Part shown: one piece after another, positions 24,920 to 33,103 of the stretch | Position numbering within the stretch: position 1 is the stretch's first letter | How the letters are laid out: each line of letters begins with the position of its first letter | Assembly (NCBI GenBank): GCA_018401015.1 | Contig: JAGYLP010000006.1 | Location: 1-64,000, forward strand | Length of the DNA: 64,000 nucleotides | Direction: 5' to 3' | From: Bacteroidales bacterium | GTDB taxonomy: Bacteria; Bacteroidota; Bacteroidia; Bacteroidales; M50B96 | Program-made: the position numbers and the translations under genes | The notes under the pieces: generated by a model | What the model was told of the DNA's origin: nothing | Database searches by the model: none | What the model saw: the letters and a program-made list of their open reading frames with translations, nothing else

Positions 24920-25915
24920 CTAGCGGACGATTAATTTACGAGTGGCAATGGTTCCATCTTCGAATTGAACGCGAACAAAGTTCAAGCCGGTTGCGGTTTG
25001 AGGAAGTTCGAGGGTATAATCGCCTCGATACTGAGGATTTTGCTCTTGAATGAGTACTTGTCCGAGGGCATTGATTAATTGAACTTGTTGAATGATGGCG
25101 GTACCTTTAATCAATACTTTTGAATCGGTAGCCGGGTTGGGGAACATGAAAATTTGATGTTGTTGTGGAGTAGATGGCAATTCGTCGATACCCACCTGAT
25201 TACAATCGCAGGTATGCGAGCCTAAGTTATCCCAGATATCGGCACGAACGTATTCACCGTCCACCATGATTCCGGGAACCGTATCCCACTCAGTATGAAC
25301 CATGAAATAAACCGGAGCACCTGGAGAACCAGGATTAAGAGTAACTCCTTTTTTCACTTCAGGCTTACGAATAAGTGTGCGGTTGCTGGTCCAGCTTAAC
25401 CACCAATATTGGGAACCTGTAACATAATTGAGCGTATCCACATCGGTCCAACCGGTTCCTGGATCTTCGCCAACCTTACCAAAAATATCCAGGATGATTC
25501 CGGTTTGCGTTTCTAAGGTTAAAGCATCGTTTCCATTAAAGTAGGTAGGCGCCGGATAAGGATGATCCAGTTGATCGGCTAAAGCCTGTAAAGCCGGGTC
25601 GGCAGGAGTGGAAGTTCCCACCGTATCGGTTTGACCATTTACAATTATCCAAGTGCCATAGGGAGGGATTACACCCGTTAATTGAGTGGTACCACCAGCT
25701 GCCGAAGTAGTAGAACCATTGGAATAACGAGCCAAAATAATTCCGGCGGCAGCTAAATCGAATGGTTGGTCGGTCGGGTTGTAAATTTCAACCCCTTTGC
25801 TGTTATTCGTTCCCTCTACATATTCTGAAATGAAAGGAACTGTGCAATCCTGAATTTGAGCCATACCTGCTAAGGTAATGAGCAAGGATAAACTTAGAGT
25901 AAAAATGTGTTTCAT
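24920..25915 (-). CDS. Secreted lamin-tail domain protein with T9SS sorting domain
   Basis: A 331-residue exported protein: signal peptide (about 1-19, ending GMAQ), a lamin-tail-like beta domain (PFISEYVEGTNNSKGVEIYNPTDQPFDLA), a middle part of unknown fold, and a T9SS sorting domain (MFPNPATDSKVLIKG to the end). Lamin-tail domains in bacteria occur on surface proteins and beside nucleases. It has its own TAnnTTTG promoter and a strong terminator, so it appears to be a single-gene unit. Function unknown. Confidence 0.87.
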   Translation of the reverse strand: MKHIFTLSLSLLITLAGMAQIQDCTVPFISEYVEGTNNSKGVEIYNPTDQPFDLAAAGIILARYSNGSTTSAAGGTTQLTGVIPPYGTWIIVNGQTDTVGTSTPADPALQALADQLDHPYPAPTYFNGNDALTLETQTGIILDIFGKVGEDPGTGWTDVDTLNYVTGSQYWWLSWTSNRTLIRKPEVKKGVTLNPGSPGAPVYFMVHTEWDTVPGIMVDGEYVRADIWDNLGSHTCDCNQVGIDELPSTPQQHQIFMFPNPATDSKVLIKGTAIIQQVQLINALGQVLIQEQNPQYRGDYTLELPQTATGLNFVRVQFEDGTIATRKLIVR

Positions 25916-25990
25916 TGAAAAATCGTTTTATGCTTGTTTAGTATTATTTCTGTTGATTCTGATTTGTTCAAAAGTGAATTTATGCTGTGG

Positions 25991-25998
25991 CAAAAGTA
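25991..25998 (-). promoter_or_regulatory. Minus-7 box for the lamin-tail gene
   Basis: TACTTTTG on the minus strand, exact TAnnTTTG match, about 75 bases upstream of the start codon. Confidence 0.5.
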
Positions 25999-26065
25999 AG
26001 GAATTGAAGAGGACCGATTAGTTGCTTCAGGAAAAATTTAACAATAAAATCACCTCTTAGAGAGC

Positions 26066-26096
26066 CAAAAAAGGCCGCCTGTTATAGCGGCCTTTT
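26066..26096 (-). terminator. Terminator after the 26117 lipoprotein gene
   Basis: AAAAGGCCGC and GCGGCCTTTT form a 10-bp stem with an 8-base loop, with a T run on the minus-strand exit side, 20 bases past the stop. Confidence 0.88.
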
Positions 26097-26116
26097 CTTG
26101 TAATTGCAGATTAAGC

Positions 26117-27043
26117 TTATTCATCGACCGATTTACCATCGCTGGTAAATTGGAGGAAATAGTTTTGCGACATGAGTGAGTTATAGGTAAAAGTACCTTG
26201 ACAATCCATGAATCCTTGTCCGGGAATATTTACTTCGTATTCTTCGTCGAGTTCCTGATAGAATCCATTTTCATAATTGGAAGCCATAAGGGTCATCTCT
26301 TTGGATTCCAGTTTATCAAGTTCCATGATTATGGCTTCGTTACTAAACGTAATGCCATTGATCCAGTTAATTTGGAAGGAACCATTGATATCATACTGAC
26401 GACCAATGTTTTCTTCGGTAAGATTCAGGAATGGAAAGCCATCGAATTGAATACCTTGCTTGGTTCCGAGGCTGTTATCGGTCCAGTGCCATTCGTCGAC
26501 ATATTCAAAGGTGCCTGAAAAGGTTTCTCCGTACTGGGGTTTATCATTCGAGCTGGGGAATGGATGCAGGTAATCGTCTTCGAACAGGTTGTAGGTTATG
26601 TAACAACGATACGTTCCATTTTTCTTGATGGTCAATTCGTACTTGAAATTGATATCACGAATAATGCTGATAGCGTCTTCGTACTGTTTCCCGGGAACAA
26701 TCATCGAACCATCCATAAACTCAGGACGAGTTGTTTCAAATCCATGCTCGTAACGAGCCAATTCGTTACTAAAATTGTAGGAGATGGTTTTGGTATCGGT
26801 TTCCCGGTATTCGGGAATCATGCCAATACCGTCTTCGCAGTCGTCGTCGGTCCAACGAAACTCTTCGTTCTCTTGCAGAAGATAATCGTAGTGGCCATTG
26901 GAAAGGGTCCAAACAGCAGAGATACGGCTATCGCGAGAAAGAAGCGATAAAAAAGGGTCGTTTTCGCCTCTCTTACAGGAAGAAATGAAAGGAACTGCCA
27001 AAAGAACAGCAAGGGAAACCAAAGTGAATTTTCTGAGTTTCAT
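26117..27043 (-). CDS. Lipoprotein of unknown function
   Basis: About 308 residues from the chosen start (MKLRKFTLVSLAV). A lipoprotein signal ends at SSCKRGEND. The mature protein is rich in acidic and aromatic residues with beta-strand patterning (TIKKNGTYRCYITYNLF; WHWTDNSLGTKQG), which resembles lipocalin-like lipid-anchored proteins of Bacteroidota, but I do not recognise a named family. The ORF-track start 16 codons upstream would spoil the signal peptide. Monocistronic, followed by a strong terminator. Confidence 0.8.
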   Translation of the reverse strand: MKLRKFTLVSLAVLLAVPFISSCKRGENDPFLSLLSRDSRISAVWTLSNGHYDYLLQENEEFRWTDDDCEDGIGMIPEYRETDTKTISYNFSNELARYEHGFETTRPEFMDGSMIVPGKQYEDAISIIRDINFKYELTIKKNGTYRCYITYNLFEDDYLHPFPSSNDKPQYGETFSGTFEYVDEWHWTDNSLGTKQGIQFDGFPFLNLTEENIGRQYDINGSFQINWINGITFSNEAIIMELDKLESKEMTLMASNYENGFYQELDEEYEVNIPGQGFMDCQGTFTYNSLMSQNYFLQFTSDGKSVDE

Positions 27044-27279
27044 ACGTATAGCTTTAATTTTGAATATCGATACCAAATTGATTTTGCGCACACTAAGAAA
27101 CGCAATTCTATCAAAAAAATTTACCTGTTTGGGTAAAAATTTAAGACACCGTGCAAAATTAAAAAGAAATCCATGCTGACCAAGATTTTTTCCTGTTGTT
27201 TAAGCTTTTAACGCGATTCGTTTCAGTAACTTGAACATTGCTTCTGCAGTCCCTGTTTAGTGGAGGAATAATCAATTCG

Positions 27280-27768
27280 ATGAAACTACTTATTACAATT
27301 TTCTTAGGAGTTCTAACAGCGTGGACTGGCTTTGCTCAAACCCCTGTAATCGTAAACTATACAGAACTTAAACCTCTACTACATAAGCAAAACGATACCA
27401 CCTATTTGGTGAACTTTTGGGCCACCTGGTGTAGTCCCTGTGTGGAAGAACTGCCCTACTTAGAAGCTATTAACGAAAAATATGAAGGCGATGAAGCGTT
27501 CAAAATGCTTTTGATAAGCCTCGATTTTAAGCGGCATTTAGATTCCAGACTCATTCCTTTCATCGAAGAAAACAAGCTAGATCCGGAGGTAATCCTCCTC
27601 TCCGATACCGATGCCAACTACTGGATTAACGATATCGATTCCTCCTGGACAGGAGCCATCCCTGCTACACTTATCTACCGCAACAAGCAACGTTGGTTCA
27701 AGGAAGGTAGCATCACCTTCCAGGAAATCGATTCAGTCCTCATAAATCACTTCTTTAAAACTGAATAA
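27280..27768 (+). CDS. TlpA-like periplasmic thioredoxin-fold protein
   Basis: About 162 residues from the ATG at 27280, which gives a clean signal peptide (MKLLITIFLGVLTAWTGFAQ). It has the thioredoxin motif WATWCSPC and the usual NFWA strand before it. TlpA/ResA-like proteins reduce disulfides in the periplasm, for example during cytochrome maturation. The ORF-track start 14 codons upstream is unlikely. It is followed after two bases by another thioredoxin-fold gene, and the pair is surely co-transcribed. Confidence 0.87.
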   Translation: MKLLITIFLGVLTAWTGFAQTPVIVNYTELKPLLHKQNDTTYLVNFWATWCSPCVEELPYLEAINEKYEGDEAFKMLLISLDFKRHLDSRLIPFIEENKLDPEVILLSDTDANYWINDIDSSWTGAIPATLIYRNKQRWFKEGSITFQEIDSVLINHFFKTE

Positions 27769-27770
27769 TC

Positions 27771-28370
27771 ATGAAAAAAATCCTATTCTTCTTCCTCTTA
27801 TTCGGTAGCTTAAGCTCCGTTTTTGCTCAAGGATACCAAATTGGCGACAAAGCCATGGACTTTAGTCTCAAAAACATCGATGGTTCGATGGTATCGATGG
27901 CTGATTTTAAGGAAGCGAAAGGCTTCGTCGTCATTTTTACCTGCAACCATTGTCCCTACGCTATCGCTTGGGAAGATCGCATCATAGAACTGCATCAACG
28001 GTATGCTGCCAAAGGCTATCCAGTCATTGCTATTAACCCCAACGATCCGGAGGTTCAACCTGCTGATTCCTTCGAAAAGATGATTGAACGAGCCAGGGAA
28101 AAGAACTTTCCATTCTCCTATCTATTCGACGAAGAACAAAGCGTTTATCCGGTTTATGGTGCTACCAAAACGCCTCATGTTTATCTTCTCGAAAAAGAAG
28201 GGAAAGACCTGATTGTAAGATACATTGGAGCAATCGACGATAATTACGAAGATGCCAACGCGGTTTCGAAAACTTACCTGGCCGATGCCGTCGAAGCTCT
28301 TTTGGCAGGCAAAGCTCCCAATCCGGCAGAAACGAAAGCCATCGGTTGTAGTATCAAATTCAAAAAATAA
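27771..28370 (+). CDS. Exported redoxin/AhpC-TSA family protein
   Basis: A 199-residue protein with a signal peptide (ending VFAQ) and a peroxiredoxin-like fold: IGDKAMDFSLKNIDGSMVSMADF, then FTCNHCPYA, in which CNHC occupies the active-site position. This CxxCPYA group is widespread in Bacteroidota as an uncharacterised thioredoxin-family protein. It probably works with the TlpA-like protein encoded two bases upstream, in disulfide reduction or peroxide handling in the periplasm. Partner and substrate are inference. Confidence 0.87.
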   Translation: MKKILFFFLLFGSLSSVFAQGYQIGDKAMDFSLKNIDGSMVSMADFKEAKGFVVIFTCNHCPYAIAWEDRIIELHQRYAAKGYPVIAINPNDPEVQPADSFEKMIERAREKNFPFSYLFDEEQSVYPVYGATKTPHVYLLEKEGKDLIVRYIGAIDDNYEDANAVSKTYLADAVEALLAGKAPNPAETKAIGCSIKFKK

Positions 28371-28387
28371 TTTTTCGTATCCCAACT

Positions 28388-29158
28388 TTGAATAACGACC
28401 ATCATGCGCTGCTTGAACTTCTTAATCAGGAAGTGGAGCGCTTCAATCATCCGAATTTTATTCCCGACGATCCTATTTCGATTCCTCATCGTTTCCGGCG
28501 CAAGGAGGATATTGAAATATCGGCCTTTCTGGTGGCGACCATTGCCTGGGGCAACCGCAAATCGATTCTTGCAAATGCCAATCAATTGATGGAATTGATG
28601 CTCAATGCTCCTTATGAGTTCGTTATGGATCATTGCCGAAACGACCTCATGCTGTTGGAACAATTTACTCATCGGACTTTTCAGGGAATCGATCTTCAAA
28701 CTTTTATCGCCGGCCTTAGGAATATCTACCTAAGGCATGGCGGTCCGGAAGCCATATTTACGCGCTACCAAACTGCCGATTCCCTACAACCGGCCATAAG
28801 CGAGTTCAAAAAGCTTTTCTTCACTATTCCTCATAGCCCTCGCACGCAGAAACACATTTCGGATCCCGCCAAAGGCTCTGCGGCTAAACGGATTAACCTA
28901 TTTCTGCGATGGATGATTCGGAACGATGATAAAGGGGTCGATTTCGGATTGTGGAAGCAAATTTCACCTTCCAAACTTTCCTGCCCACTCGATATTCATT
29001 CCGGAAGGGTGGCCCGTGAACTTGGACTGCTTACCCGCAAACAGAACGATGCCAAAGCGGTTCAGGAGCTCGATCGGGTCCTTCGACAATTCGACCCAAA
29101 CGATCCGGTTAAATACGACTTTGCCCTTTTTGGTTTGGGCACCACCAAAGCTATTTAG
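28388..29158 (+). CDS. TIGR02757 family protein
   Basis: A 256-residue cytoplasmic protein of the TIGR02757 (DUF2400) family, function unknown; the fold may be helix-hairpin-helix glycosylase-like. Recognisable stretches are ISAFLVATIAWGNRKSIL and KRINLFLRWMIRNDDKGVDFGLW. No in-frame ATG exists upstream of the conserved part, so a TTG start at 28388 is used. It follows the redoxin gene by 17 bases and converges on dprA, five bases away. Confidence 0.85.
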   Translation: MNNDHHALLELLNQEVERFNHPNFIPDDPISIPHRFRRKEDIEISAFLVATIAWGNRKSILANANQLMELMLNAPYEFVMDHCRNDLMLLEQFTHRTFQGIDLQTFIAGLRNIYLRHGGPEAIFTRYQTADSLQPAISEFKKLFFTIPHSPRTQKHISDPAKGSAAKRINLFLRWMIRNDDKGVDFGLWKQISPSKLSCPLDIHSGRVARELGLLTRKQNDAKAVQELDRVLRQFDPNDPVKYDFALFGLGTTKAI

Positions 29159-29163
29159 CAAGC

Positions 29164-30270
29164 TTAGTTAATTCGTACAATTTTCCCCGGCAGCACACTT
29201 AAAAAACCCGAGAACTCAAGTGGCAGTAGCATGCTCGCAACAACCGAAGCCGGCATTTTAAGTTTATAGCTTAGGGTATCGATATTCATTTCCTTGTGAA
29301 TGCGCAGCTCGCTGAGCAATGCTTGCTCCTGCTGGCTAAGCGAATAAAACAAATTTTGCTGAACGGCCTTTTGCTCGCGGGTTGGTTTATCCCAGTTCAA
29401 ATAAAACTCCAGGTCTTTAGCCGATTGAATCAAAGCTGCTTTGTTGGAATGAATCAGGTAATTACATCCAGCCGATTGTTCGTCGGTAATGCGACCGGGA
29501 ATCGCTAACACTTCGCGGTCGTAAGAAATAGCCAATTCGGCCGTGATGAGCGATCCTCCTTTTATGGCCGATTCTACCACTAAGGTAGCATCGCTCAAAC
29601 CGGCAATGATTCGATTTCGGCGAACAAAGTTTTGTGGATCAGGACGCGTTCCTGAAAAGAACTCGGAAACCAGGGCACCTTGCCGAGTAATTTTCTGAGC
29701 GATTTCGCGGTGCTCGGGAGGATATAGGGTATCGAGACCATGAGCCAGAACGGCCAGGTTTTCCATTCCTAATTCCAATGAAATGCGGTGTGCCAATCCA
29801 TCGATGCCAAAGGCAAGTCCACTCACTAAAACCAATCGATGCCCTCGTTCGGCCAACTCGGTTAAGAGCTTTTCAACCACTTGCTTCCCATAAGGAGTAG
29901 GTTTACGGGTTCCAACTACGCTAAGCACACGAGCTTGGTTAAACTCCACATCTCCTCTGTAAAACAACACGATGGGTCCGTCGTCGCATTCGCGCAAACG
30001 GCGGGGATAATCCGGATTTCGATAATACACGTGCTTGATTCCATTTCGTTCCATGAAGCTAATTTCAGCTTCGGCACGCGAGAGCACTTGGCTTTTGCTA
30101 ATGGAATCGGCGATTTTTTTACCGATCCCATCGATCTTTTGAAGGTTGGCCGACTTTTCACGGAAAATAGCCTCGGCGCTTCCTAAATGCGCTATTAATT
30201 TCTTGGCGTTGGAAGGACCGATCTTGGGAATTAATCCTGCGGCCAACTGATACAATACCTCTTGTCCCAT
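29164..30270 (-). CDS. dprA: DNA-processing protein DprA
   Basis: Binds incoming single-stranded DNA and loads RecA during natural transformation. The 368-residue length is typical. Visible: an N-terminal helix-hairpin-helix part (KIGPSNAKKLIAHLG), the Rossmann-fold core with SVVGTRKPTPYGK and LVSGLAFGIDGLAHR, VVESAIKGGSLITAELA, GRITDEQSAGCNYLI, and a C-terminal winged-helix segment. Single gene. Other competence genes are not in the window; dprA is widespread and does not by itself show competence. Confidence 0.95.
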   Translation of the reverse strand: MGQEVLYQLAAGLIPKIGPSNAKKLIAHLGSAEAIFREKSANLQKIDGIGKKIADSISKSQVLSRAEAEISFMERNGIKHVYYRNPDYPRRLRECDDGPIVLFYRGDVEFNQARVLSVVGTRKPTPYGKQVVEKLLTELAERGHRLVLVSGLAFGIDGLAHRISLELGMENLAVLAHGLDTLYPPEHREIAQKITRQGALVSEFFSGTRPDPQNFVRRNRIIAGLSDATLVVESAIKGGSLITAELAISYDREVLAIPGRITDEQSAGCNYLIHSNKAALIQSAKDLEFYLNWDKPTREQKAVQQNLFYSLSQQEQALLSELRIHKEMNIDTLSYKLKMPASVVASMLLPLEFSGFLSVLPGKIVRIN

Positions 30271-30400
30271 AAAACACAGACAAAATACTCAACGCTAACC
30301 ATCGAGTAAGTGAATAATACGGGGCACTGATGTTTAGGGGGCAAAGGAAGATAAGCCGATTATCTGGTTAATTAAACTAGATCGATTTCACGAAAGGGAA

Positions 30401-31063
30401 TTAATTCAATCGATAGCTCAGACCAATGGTGCTGAGGGTATATAGACCGAAACCCACTTCGCCGTGAACAGCAAGTTTAGGAGTGAAATAATAGCGAGCA
30501 CCGGCTGTTAGTCCCAAACCCAGATTGAAAAAGGAATCTCGCACAACGATGTTTCCTTCCTGCACATCAAGGATATTGGGGTCGTTTTCGAAATTTGAAC
30601 GATACAATTGGATGATTGCTCCGGCTCTAACTCCACCATAAATATCGAATCCGCTAAAGTCGAATTGGATATCGGCATCTTCCAAAAAAGGAGTCACATG
30701 AAAATTGGCCATCAAAGCAGGAACAATGAAATGATAATTCTTGTGCACTTCGTACTTAAACGACTGATTTTGTGCAACAACATCTTTATAAACATACTGA
30801 TTATGATACTGGAGGAAAGCCCCAATGGTGATGTAAGAAGCATATTCCGGGGCCAACGAAAAGTTCTTAATGCCCTGTTCTACGGACACATACATGGGCA
30901 AGGCAAACTTCATATCGTAATCGGCAATGCGCTTGTTATAAGGACCCGACACACCAAATCCCAAACCGGCGTTGAGAAGCTTGGTGGAAGCGTCGAACTG
31001 AGCTTTCACAGGAGGAATAAAAAACAAGAATAGAAGACTAATTACCAGTAGAATTCGTTTCAT
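30401..31063 (-). CDS. Outer-membrane beta-barrel protein
   Basis: A 220-residue protein with a signal peptide (ending PVKAQ) and alternating strand pattern through to a terminal aromatic-rich strand (SYRLN), as in small eight-stranded outer-membrane barrels of Bacteroidota. Segments such as GLGFGVSGPYNKR and GLTAGARYYFTPKLAVHGEVGFGLY are barrel-like. Specific function unknown. It stands alone between dprA and purQ. Confidence 0.75.
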   Translation of the reverse strand: MKRILLVISLLFLFFIPPVKAQFDASTKLLNAGLGFGVSGPYNKRIADYDMKFALPMYVSVEQGIKNFSLAPEYASYITIGAFLQYHNQYVYKDVVAQNQSFKYEVHKNYHFIVPALMANFHVTPFLEDADIQFDFSGFDIYGGVRAGAIIQLYRSNFENDPNILDVQEGNIVVRDSFFNLGLGLTAGARYYFTPKLAVHGEVGFGLYTLSTIGLSYRLN

Positions 31064-31240
31064 CTGTTCGATTTTTTAAATTTAGACCATTCGCTTCAAA
31101 CAGTCCTCGAAAGGAGCCGTTCTCAGCAATTATCATTGTTTACTGAAATAGGATTTATCGGACAGCTTTACAGCAAGATTGTTACTGCTCGATTTATCCC
31201 GGAAATTAAAACAGACTGGGGCAGCAGTGGTTCAAAGAAC

Positions 31241-31945
31241 CTAATGACAATATTTTTTCTCGTACGAATAAAGCAAACTTTCGAAAAGAACTCGTCCATC
31301 GGTGTTGCCTAATTCATCGTCGGCCGCTCTTTCCGGATGAGGCATCATTCCAAATACATTTCTGCGTGCATTACAAATTCCTGCGATATTCTCGACCGAA
31401 CCATTTGGATTCGATTCCTGAGTAGCTTTCCCATCTTTATCGACATAGCGGAAAAGAATCTGCTTGTTTTCGTGCATTTCTTTTAAGGTTGCTTTATCGG
31501 CATAATATCGACCTTCGCCATGCGCGATTGGAATTTTATAAGGACGATCGGATTCGGCCAAACGAGTAATGCAGGTATCGTGGTTTACCACATTAACATA
31601 CACGTTTTTACACACGAATTGTTGATGATCGTTGTGGAGGAGTGCACCGGGTAAAAGGCCGGCTTCGCATAGAATCTGGAAACCATTGCAAACGCCAAAT
31701 ACAAAACCACCGTGGTTAGCAAACTGAATTACCTTTTCCATAATTGGCGAGAATCGAGCGAGTGCACCCGAACGCAAATAGTCGCCGAAAGAAAAACCGC
31801 CGGGAAGAAAAATTCCTTCTACTCCTTTTAAATCGGTGTCCTTGTGCCACAATGGAACCACTTCTTGCTCCATAATTTCGGATAAGACATACATCATGTC
31901 GTGATCGCAATTGGATCCCGGGAAAATTACTACACCTAATCTCAT
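31241..31945 (-). CDS. purQ: Phosphoribosylformylglycinamidine synthase subunit PurQ
   Basis: The glutaminase subunit that delivers ammonia to PurL in the fourth step of purine synthesis. At 234 residues it is a class I amidotransferase with the nucleophile in FGVCNGFQIL, a GGFSFGDYLR oxyanion-type segment and the C-terminal MMPHPERAADD with His and Glu of the triad. The ATPase partner, small-type purL, is about 30 kb away at 61772; purS is not in the window. A TATCTTTG box about 105 bases upstream probably starts a leader of roughly 100 nucleotides. Confidence 0.95.
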   Translation of the reverse strand: MRLGVVIFPGSNCDHDMMYVLSEIMEQEVVPLWHKDTDLKGVEGIFLPGGFSFGDYLRSGALARFSPIMEKVIQFANHGGFVFGVCNGFQILCEAGLLPGALLHNDHQQFVCKNVYVNVVNHDTCITRLAESDRPYKIPIAHGEGRYYADKATLKEMHENKQILFRYVDKDGKATQESNPNGSVENIAGICNARRNVFGMMPHPERAADDELGNTDGRVLFESLLYSYEKKYCH

Positions 31946-32050
31946 TATTTTCAGTTGGTTAGTTTGGAAACCTCGCTACTTGGCACCAAGGATTACACGC
32001 TTAATCAGAAAAGAATCGACCCGCTTGTAAAGCCCCCGTTCGCCAAGGCT

Positions 32051-32058
32051 CAAAGATA
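32051..32058 (-). promoter_or_regulatory. Minus-7 box for purQ
   Basis: TATCTTTG on the minus strand, exact TAnnTTTG. It implies a leader of about 100 bases before purQ; no known riboswitch is recognised in it. Confidence 0.45.
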
Positions 32059-32112
32059 GTGAAACAATATCTGTTTAGGGAAAAGGTATGGGAAGTTTTT
32101 CACAAGCCAGCT

Positions 32113-33099
32113 TTACTTATCCCAAGGTATCTTTTCAATCTTAATACTGTCGTTTACCGCACTGTAGCCGGCAAAAATCCCTAAACCATTTTCGATATTA
32201 GTGTACACCTGCACAGGTTGAGAGAAGAAGAAGAAATCGCCGGTTTCCTGATAATTTTCGAGCGATGAGGCGTAATAGTAGTAAGCTTCGGAAATTCGAT
32301 GCAAATAAACCCTCAAGTGCTGATCCCCATCGTTGCCCTGAAAATAATACTCATCCATAAGGGCAGAAAAAACACATTCTCCTCCATCGAAAAGAACATC
32401 ATTAATCAGGAAGCTGCTGCGGAAATCGTAAGCATCCAGTCCTCCTTCGCTATTCATGGTACGAAGCTCAACCGGATATTCTTCCCACACTGTATCGCCA
32501 TCGGTATTGTTCTGGTAATCCCAATCGATTCGCGGCGAAAGCATGGTAAATTTCAAGAGGTAGAAGTCGCTGCCCTGTGGGTCGTTGAATCGCACTTCTA
32601 CTTCGCGATAGCGGTAATCCCAGCCATCTTCCATAACTGTAATCCAATTGCCAAAGCCAATTGCATTGAAAAGAGGTGCCTCAGGAACTTGATTCCATGC
32701 TGAAACCGGAACATAGCTTGGGTGTTCTACTGTTAGCTCGTAGGTTTCACCGGGCATAATCTGCCACAGCGGATTAAGGTACCAACCATCATTATCGTGC
32801 TCTAAAATCCACACATCGCCCTGACTATTTCTCACCTCCACTTGTGCATCGTCGATGCTTTCAATGGGCTTTTGATCGAGGATGTATTTACTGGCTGTAA
32901 CCCACACTTTGGCCGTATCGTCGGTTCCGAAAACCGAGTTTACCACCATTTTTGGCTCAGTGTAATCGATGGGAATTTCTACGTCGGTTTCGCAACTATA
33001 GCCGCCCATTGCGAGTATTGCTAAAAGGAAATAGATTGGCAGGTGGGCCCTATTTTTTTTACGCTGAATCATTTCTGGATTAATCGGGTAGTTTTTCAT
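32113..33099 (-). CDS. DUF4249 lipoprotein
   Basis: A 328-residue DUF4249 protein. The lipobox-like GGYSCETDVEIP follows a hydrophobic N-terminus, so it is probably an outer-membrane lipoprotein. Family features: MVVNSVFGTDDTAKVWVTASK, then VEVRNSQGDVW, then PGETYELTVEHP. DUF4249 genes are almost always next to a TonB-dependent receptor, as here, with a gap of four bases. It may be a surface cap or ligand-binding partner analogous to SusD; function is unproven. Confidence 0.88.
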   Translation of the reverse strand: MKNYPINPEMIQRKKNRAHLPIYFLLAILAMGGYSCETDVEIPIDYTEPKMVVNSVFGTDDTAKVWVTASKYILDQKPIESIDDAQVEVRNSQGDVWILEHDNDGWYLNPLWQIMPGETYELTVEHPSYVPVSAWNQVPEAPLFNAIGFGNWITVMEDGWDYRYREVEVRFNDPQGSDFYLLKFTMLSPRIDWDYQNNTDGDTVWEEYPVELRTMNSEGGLDAYDFRSSFLINDVLFDGGECVFSALMDEYYFQGNDGDQHLRVYLHRISEAYYYYASSLENYQETGDFFFFSQPVQVYTNIENGLGIFAGYSAVNDSIKIEKIPWDK

Positions 33100-33103
33100 T
33101 CGA

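Noticed and set aside
31981-32112. Riboswitch in the purQ leader
   Set aside because: The 100-base leader shows only a short CTTGG/CCAAG repeat and no conserved purine or PRPP riboswitch core.
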